Part shown: positions 59,199 through 64,000 of the stretch, piece after piece | Numbering within the stretch: position 1 is the stretch's first letter | Layout: every line of letters begins with the position of its first letter | Source: Lunularia cruciata | Lineage: Eukaryota > Streptophyta > Marchantiopsida > Lunulariales > Lunulariaceae | Reading direction: 5' to 3' | DNA length: 64,000 nucleotides | Assembly (NCBI GenBank): GCA_948567375.1 | Contig: OX419762.1 | Span: forward strand, 749,001-813,000 | Notes under the pieces: generated by a model | Seen by the model: the letters and a program-made list of their open reading frames with translations, nothing else | Told to the model about the DNA's origin: nothing | The model's database searches: none | Translations under genes and position numbers: made by a program

Positions 59199-62100
59199 AT
59201 GGCTACACCTTCCCATGTGGGGTCACCTAGAGCGGGTCGGGATACACCATGCCCGGTGTGTCACCGACGCTTTACCTCGCAAGGAGTAAAGACCCAGGTG
59301 GGAAGGATGCACAAGGACTATGATTGGACCACTTGGGATGCCCACGTGAGACGAGCAACTACAGTGACACTCGGGATTACGCACGCTTCTTCTATACCTT
59401 TGTTGATCGTTCTGGGGATACTGATCGAGTCGTGGGAGTGGTTAGCTTCTCAGGCGGGTTGCATTTTGGGGTTATTTGAGACTAGTTTTCCATGTCCACG
59501 TCTATTCCATAGGCTACCCCGCACACTCCATGATGAAGCTAGACAGGCTTTACGCCTACCATTGGATCGTTTGGCACGTGATCCCTTGGATGAGTTAGCG
59601 TGGTTCCTATTCCTCCTACTCCCTCGATGGTATCTTTGTTATGCTAGAGGGGGACGTGCGGGGCATAGAGAGGTGGCGGCTAGATTTTGTTGATTCCGAG
59701 CGGGGGATTGGGTAGTGCTTCAGGAGGAGTCTGTTAGGGCTACACAATTTAGGAGACAGGCATCGCCACAAGATACCACAGATTCCACTCAATTATGACA
59801 ATGTAGGACATTGGGTCATGCGGGAGATTTTAGTAGAGCAGCACAAGCGCTACACCCTTTGTCTATAGCAAGTCCTACTGATGAGACCATCTCTTCCCTA
59901 TGCTCATTGCATTTGATAGCAATAGAGGAACTACCACTAGAGGTCTTAGATTATCAGCCTGAGCAGCCTTTATGTCTTGATAGGTCGCTATTTGCACAAG
60001 CATTATGCACTGCCCCTCGCCTTTCCTCAGGAGGCTTGTCAGGGATGGTTTATGAGCACCTTAGAGATTGCTTCCAGGCAGATGATCCTTCTAGTGGTTT
60101 TACTGAGTTGTTTCAGGTGGCTGCAGCAATAGCAAGAGGAGACATTCCTATGTCTTTAAGTTGGGTCTTAGGTGCTAGTCGACTTCTCACGATTGAAAAG
60201 GACACTGGAAGCATTAGACCAATTGCTATTGGAGAGATCTTTTTGCGTTTGGTCAGTCGTACCATTGTCCTTCAGCATCATTCTCACTTTCGATAGCATC
60301 TTAGTCCACATCAGTTTGGAGTAGCTACACCTGGAGGATGTGAGGCTATATCTCTAGGCATTAGAGCACTCCTAGATATCCATCCGGAGTGGGTCGTCCT
60401 ACAGGTGGATGTTGAGAATGCTTTTAATAGTGTCTCACGTGCATCCATCTTTAGAGAGCTTAGGGAGGCTGGTGGATCCTTGGCGAGTCTCATTCCTTTT
60501 GTGCGGTCTTTTTATGGCTCTCCTGCTTCCCTTTACTACCAGCATGGTGGTTCACAAGAGGGAGTCACCGTCTTGGAGTCAATTGTTGGTACACGTCAGG
60601 GAGATCCTTTGGGGGGGCCCTTATTTGCCATGGCTCACTTTAGAGCTCTCCTATCTACTACTTTGGCCATGCCAGGTTGTTTATTTCCCTCCTCGGCAGA
60701 TGATACACACATCGTAGGCCTTGTAGATCAGATTAAGTAGGCCTTTGACTACTTGACTACCGAGCTACATCTAGTAGGCTTGAGAGTCAAGGTGTCAAAG
60801 TGTAGGGCATGGTCCCCTTTAGGTATCCCTCCCCACCTTGAGCTTCCAGAGGGCTGTATCACATCCACAGATGGACTTCGTGTTCTTGGAGTGCCAATAG
60901 GATCGGAGGATTTCATCACACGCTTCTTGGACGCTGCCCTTGTAGAGGATGTTCTCCATGTGGATGACCTTCCATTACTAGGAGATATGTAGGTGGCATT
61001 TGGTATACTCTCTTCCAGTATTGCTCGTCGACCATCCTACCTTATCCTTACAGTTCCCCCCTCACTGTCCTTCCTATCACGTCTGAGAGCATTTGATAGG
61101 AGGATTATGGGAGTCTTTGGTGATATTATTGGACCAAGTACTTTTGAGTGTGTGACAGGGGAGTTGGCATGTAGACAGACGGCTCTACCGATCTCATGTG
61201 GTGTGGTTGGCTTGCTTTCTATGGAGGAGATGGCACCTATAGCGTTTTTGGGTAGTTGGGCTTTCTTGGCACCCCTACTTGCCTCTCGTTTTGTGGTTGC
61301 TGATAGGCCAATTTTGGAGACTTATGTGATAGAGGTAGAGGGAGGATCCTTTTCTCTCCATGGGTTATTGTGGCAGACAAGAGATAGTCTATCCCCACGA
61401 GCACAAGAGGGTTTGCCATTGTTTGCTTCATTATTGTCAGATTGGACTAGAGGTCTATAGTCTTCCTTGATGGAGCGACAATATGAACATACGCTACATT
61501 CTCTCTTAGTTGACTCGTCCATTCCTCAGGCTACTAGAGCACGTTTACGCTCTTGCTCCGACAAGGGTGCAGGCTTGTGGATCCTAGCTCGACCATGCAT
61601 TAGGGCTTTCTGACTCGCACCGGCTACTTTCTCTACAACGATGAGGTTTTGTCTAGGTTTAGTCCACCCATCTGCATCTTCACTACTCACTTGTGAGTGT
61701 GGTTCTACACTAGATGCAGCGGTGGTCCACATGACACGGTGTCCTTTTGGAGGACAGAGGATAGCTACACATGATGCCATTAGAGATATAGTGTTTGCTA
61801 TGGCACAACAGAGTGGATACTTAGCTTGGAGGGAGCGTTCGTATGCGTTGCAGACGATACGTGTCAGGGCAGACTTATACTTGGTCCGAGATGATCAGGT
61901 GACAGTAGCAGATGTCGTGGTCACGAACCCTACGCGGGATACAGTTTCGGAGGGAGTGATTACCCATCCCCCTGGATGGGCGGCGAGTGCAGCAGCAGGT
62001 CGCAAGGTCTCCAAGTATAGGGGCATGCAGCGAGGTCACCTCTTTGTTCCTCTAGCCTTGGAGTTATATGGAGCGATGGACACGGCATTTGATACATTTG

Positions 62101-62357
62101 TCAGGGAGTGCGCGAGAGCCTGTCATGTTAGGCGTCAGGGGGTACCACTCTCACTCTCATACTTTGTAGCTTACTTTAGACAGCGTGTGTCCATTGCTCT
62201 ACAGAGGGCAGTGGCTGGTGCAATCCATAGGAGAGCAATCACATTAGGTGATGTTTCTTCGGATGCTCCAGTTGTGTGTAGACAGTACGACTTGCATAGC
62301 TCAGATATCTTAGGTGCGGTAGGGCAGATTTCTCATACAGACTCTATTGGGGCTTAG
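59199..62357 (+). pseudogene. LINE copy 1 ORF: zinc finger, RT, RLE endonuclease (seven premature stops)
   Basis: The frame has 1,052 codons plus a stop and no frameshift; stops fall at 59,691, 59,796, 60,294, 60,738, 60,990, 61,458 and 61,611. Residues 18-38: C2H2 finger CPVC...H, with the first His changed to Gln33. RT about 340-560: RPIAIGE (340), FGVATPGGCEA (373), VDVENAFNS (403, catalytic D), QGDPLGG (467), SADDTHIVG (DD 501-502), LRVKVSKC, LGVPIGS. Residues 832-848: C-x-C-x9-H-x3-C knuckle. RLE about 854-940: ATHD, ADLYLV (D892), VADVVVT (D905), RKVSKY. The product would bind and nick DNA and copy its own RNA at the nick. Comparison with copy 2 shows CAG or CGA at the stop positions. 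Confidence 0.93.
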
Positions 62358-62442
62358 TCCCATGTTACCTTTTTTTGTCTCTCCCTTGTACGGCTTGATG
62401 GGGTCTTCCCATCCGTCATTTTTCCTACGCGGTCGCCTTTTT
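62345..62442 (+). other. LINE 3' terminal structure: two hairpins and T-run
   Basis: Hairpin 1, GGGGCTTAGTCCC (62,349-62,361), overlaps the ORF stop codon TAG. Hairpin 2, GATGGGGTCTTCCCATC (62,397-62,413), is followed by GCGGTCGCC and a T-run. The same layout is found in all LINE tails in the window, and stem length varies with complementarity kept. It is probably the RNA structure that the RT recognises. Confidence 0.75.
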
Positions 62443-62452
62443 CTTAATGTCT

Positions 62453-63412
62453 TCCCTTTTCATGCTACACAGTAACGCTATGTGAATTTGCCTTTCGGTC
62501 TTCCCATCATACGTGATCTTTGATGCGGCCTTTTGTACATTTCTTTTCCTTGCCTCTCTTAGTACTCATGTCCCTCTTCATCATCGGCCCTCGGGTTGCA
62601 GCATGTTTCGAATTCTTTTTAAAGGTTTTATTTACTTTTGCCGTTCCTTTCTCCTGCCTCGTGCCCTCCTTGGTACATCAAAAAATAAAAATTATATATA
62701 TATAAATTCACGTGTTGGCCGGCCAAGCTCTCTCCGGCAAGTCTGCTTACATCCAGCGGTTTTAATAAACGAGCTAACCGTCACAACCACCGCAAATAAA
62801 GTACTCAATTGTTGAGCAGCAGCGATAGACTTCCAACCGAATCCATTAAGTATAGTCATTCTGGAAGTTCTAGACTTTGAAACAATGTTTTGTCGAACAT
62901 ATTGAGCATGGCCAGTAACCGCGACAAGCTATGGTCTTTGAGAGCTTACAAATTACGTGATTTGTCACCTTCCATGATATTATTCTCTCCTTTGTTTGCG
63001 TTTGATGTAGAATGTGGTTGACTCTTGTGCCGGAGCAAATTTTGTGAAAGCATTCTAGTCCAATCATATGTCGTCTCCTGACTTGAAACTTCTCCAATAC
63101 AATATTTCAAGAGCACCTTTAGTCTCGTCCGACACAATCTTCGTACGTCAGCGCAATTCTACCGAATGATTTTTCTTTGGCTGTATGATAACAGCAATGT
63201 CTAACAACGAACAATATTGGGGATTCAAAGAAACATTACATAAAAAGCCAGCCCGAAAAGGCAGGCTTCATCTTGTTGATAGAGTATCACAAGCTAATAT
63301 TCCTAGCTGCTAGTGTGCGTGCGAAAGTTTAATCTTTGCTCACCATTTTAGTTAATCACCATTTCAAAACCATGGCGAAGAATGACTCGATATACTTGTA
63401 TACTTTTCTCTA

Positions 63413-63413
<1 letters not shown>
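62453..63413. other. DNA between LINE copy 1 and the copia 5' region
   Basis: A 100-codon frame at 62,513-62,815 begins with hydrophobic residues (CTFLFLASL) but has no recognisable domain. Part of this stretch, perhaps from about 63,200, may already be LTR of the copia element that follows. A short palindrome AGCC-AGCCCG...GGCAGGCT lies near 63,247. Confidence 0.4.
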
Positions 63414-63456
<43 letters not shown>

Positions 63457-63465
63457 TTATATATA
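63414..63465. repeat. (TA)n microsatellite
   Basis: A run of about 15 TA units is followed by TTATAT variants. It probably lies inside the copia LTR. Confidence 0.9.
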
Positions 63466-63537
63466 TGAGCAGGACTTGAACCAATCATTCTTTGGTGAAC
63501 TTTCGTATCTCCATTCTCATTTTTTCACTTTGTAATA

Positions 63538-63549
63538 TGGTATCAGAGC
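63538..63549 (+). other. Primer binding site of a copia element
   Basis: TGGTATCAGAGC exactly matches the complement of the plant initiator-Met tRNA 3' end used by many copia elements. Its LTR must end a few bases upstream (near TTTGTAATA); the LTR start could not be fixed. Confidence 0.88.
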
Positions 63550-63649
63550 ACGTAGGGAGATTATGTGAGAGCCTTTTTAGTACAATTTTGTGAGATGGTC
63601 TCGATTGCTAAGTGATTTAATTAGCAACATTATTTTATTAATTTGTGCC

Positions 63650-64000
63650 ATGAGTACTAAACTCGATATATCATGGGTGAGGCTTTAACAAAGAACAATA
63701 ATTCAGTATGGAAATAGAAAATGTTCTTGAAAGGCAAAGAATAGTTTGATCTTATTATCGGGGTTGAAGCTTGTCCAGCAATTGCTCCTTCATATCTTGT
63801 CCAGCAGATGCTCCTTGGGAGAAACTTGCTGATTAAGCAGTATATTATCTTTCTTTGTGTATTTCACTATCATTGTTTGGTTACATACAAGGTGTTTATA
63901 ATCCCCAGGAGATTTGGGATGCTTTGGCAAATGTTTTTCAGAGTTGACAAAGGCAAGAAAGCTTCAACTGAAGCAGTAACTAATGGAGGTTAAGAAAAAA
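63650..64000 (+). pseudogene. copia gag N-terminal remnant, cut by window end
   Basis: An ATG at 63,650 starts MSTKLDISW. In neighbouring frames the translation shows NNNSVWK, KMFLKGKE, FDLIIGVEACPA, then KLAD-AVYYLSLCISLSLFGYI and NPQEIWDALANVFQS, the UBN2-type gag of plant copia elements. Stops and frameshifts are present, so it is not functional. The rest of the element lies beyond the window. Confidence 0.8.

Larger units (their letters stand above)
58724..62442 (+). mobile_element. LINE copy 1, full length, RLE-type non-LTR retrotransposon with TSD
   Basis: About 3.72 kb: 5' UTR (58,724-59,198), a single ORF frame (59,199-62,357) and a short 3' UTR ending GCGGTCGCCTTTTT. CTTAATGTCT is found directly before (58,714-58,723) and after (62,443-62,452), a 10-bp target duplication that fixes both ends. 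The architecture (N-terminal C2H2 finger, central RT, C-terminal CCHC knuckle and RLE, no APE endonuclease) is that of R2/NeSL/CRE-type elements, which move by target-primed reverse transcription. The insertion shows no obvious site specificity, since the flanks of other copies are different. Confidence 0.95.

Noticed and set aside
58724-62442. Site-specific insertion (rDNA or snRNA target) for the LINE
   Set aside because: Flanks of the copies with readable target duplications (CTTAATGTCT, GGTTGGTTATG, ACTCTAAT..., GTAACAGATTT...) share no sequence.

Overview
The window reads as nuclear DNA of a land plant with a large, repeat-rich genome. The evidence is one recognisable plant gene (a PADRE/DUF4228 protein in three exons with GT/AG introns), plant-type Ty1/copia and Ty3/gypsy LTR retrotransposons (one with an exact initiator-Met-tRNA-type primer site), and nonsense mutations that look like deamination of methylated C at CG and CHG sites. 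The species cannot be told from the sequence. A non-flowering lineage (bryophyte, lycophyte, fern or gymnosperm) is a guess only. No tRNA or rRNA gene, CRISPR array or bacterial-type operon was seen.

The main content is a family of non-LTR retrotransposons (LINEs) carrying an N-terminal C2H2 zinc finger, a reverse transcriptase (RT) and a C-terminal CCHC knuckle plus restriction-like endonuclease (RLE), the arrangement of R2/NeSL/CRE-type elements. Plant LINEs are generally described as L1 or RTE types with an apurinic-type endonuclease, so this family is the most notable thing here. There is one complete-length copy with a target-site duplication (TSD) at 58,724-62,442 (+), a second at 47,708-51,432 (-), a third at 30,134-33,705 (-) whose 3' end lies beyond a gypsy insertion at about 23,520-23,716, and at least a dozen fragments. 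Several fragments are only the last ~100 bp.

Layout. 1-5.8 kb: AT-rich and gene-free, with one 340-bp dispersed repeat. 5.8-12.1 kb: LINE fragments, an inverted composite of LTR and LINE pieces, and a solo LTR (family B) inside a LINE 3' end. 12.8-19.6 kb: a decayed copia element (+), its 5' LTR split by about 1.7 kb. 19.6-23.2 kb: LINE tails, the second 340-bp repeat in inverse orientation, then very AT-rich DNA. 23.2-30.1 kb: a decayed gypsy element (-), containing another family-B solo LTR, inserted into LINE copy 3. 30.1-33.7 kb: LINE copy 3. 33.7-35.2 kb: AT-rich degenerate repeats. 35.2-47.7 kb: less AT-rich DNA with the only host gene (40,740-42,138) and a cluster of short LINE tails. 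47.7-51.4 kb: LINE copy 2. 51.4-58.7 kb: AT-rich DNA with a LINE fragment, a tandem repeat and a broken gag-bearing element. 58.7-62.4 kb: LINE copy 1. 62.4-64 kb: the 5' end of another copia element, cut by the window edge.

All retroelement reading frames are broken, so they are annotated as pseudogenes. Only the PADRE gene appears intact. Nesting gives a relative order: LINE copy 3 is older than the gypsy element, which is older than the family-B solo LTR inside it.
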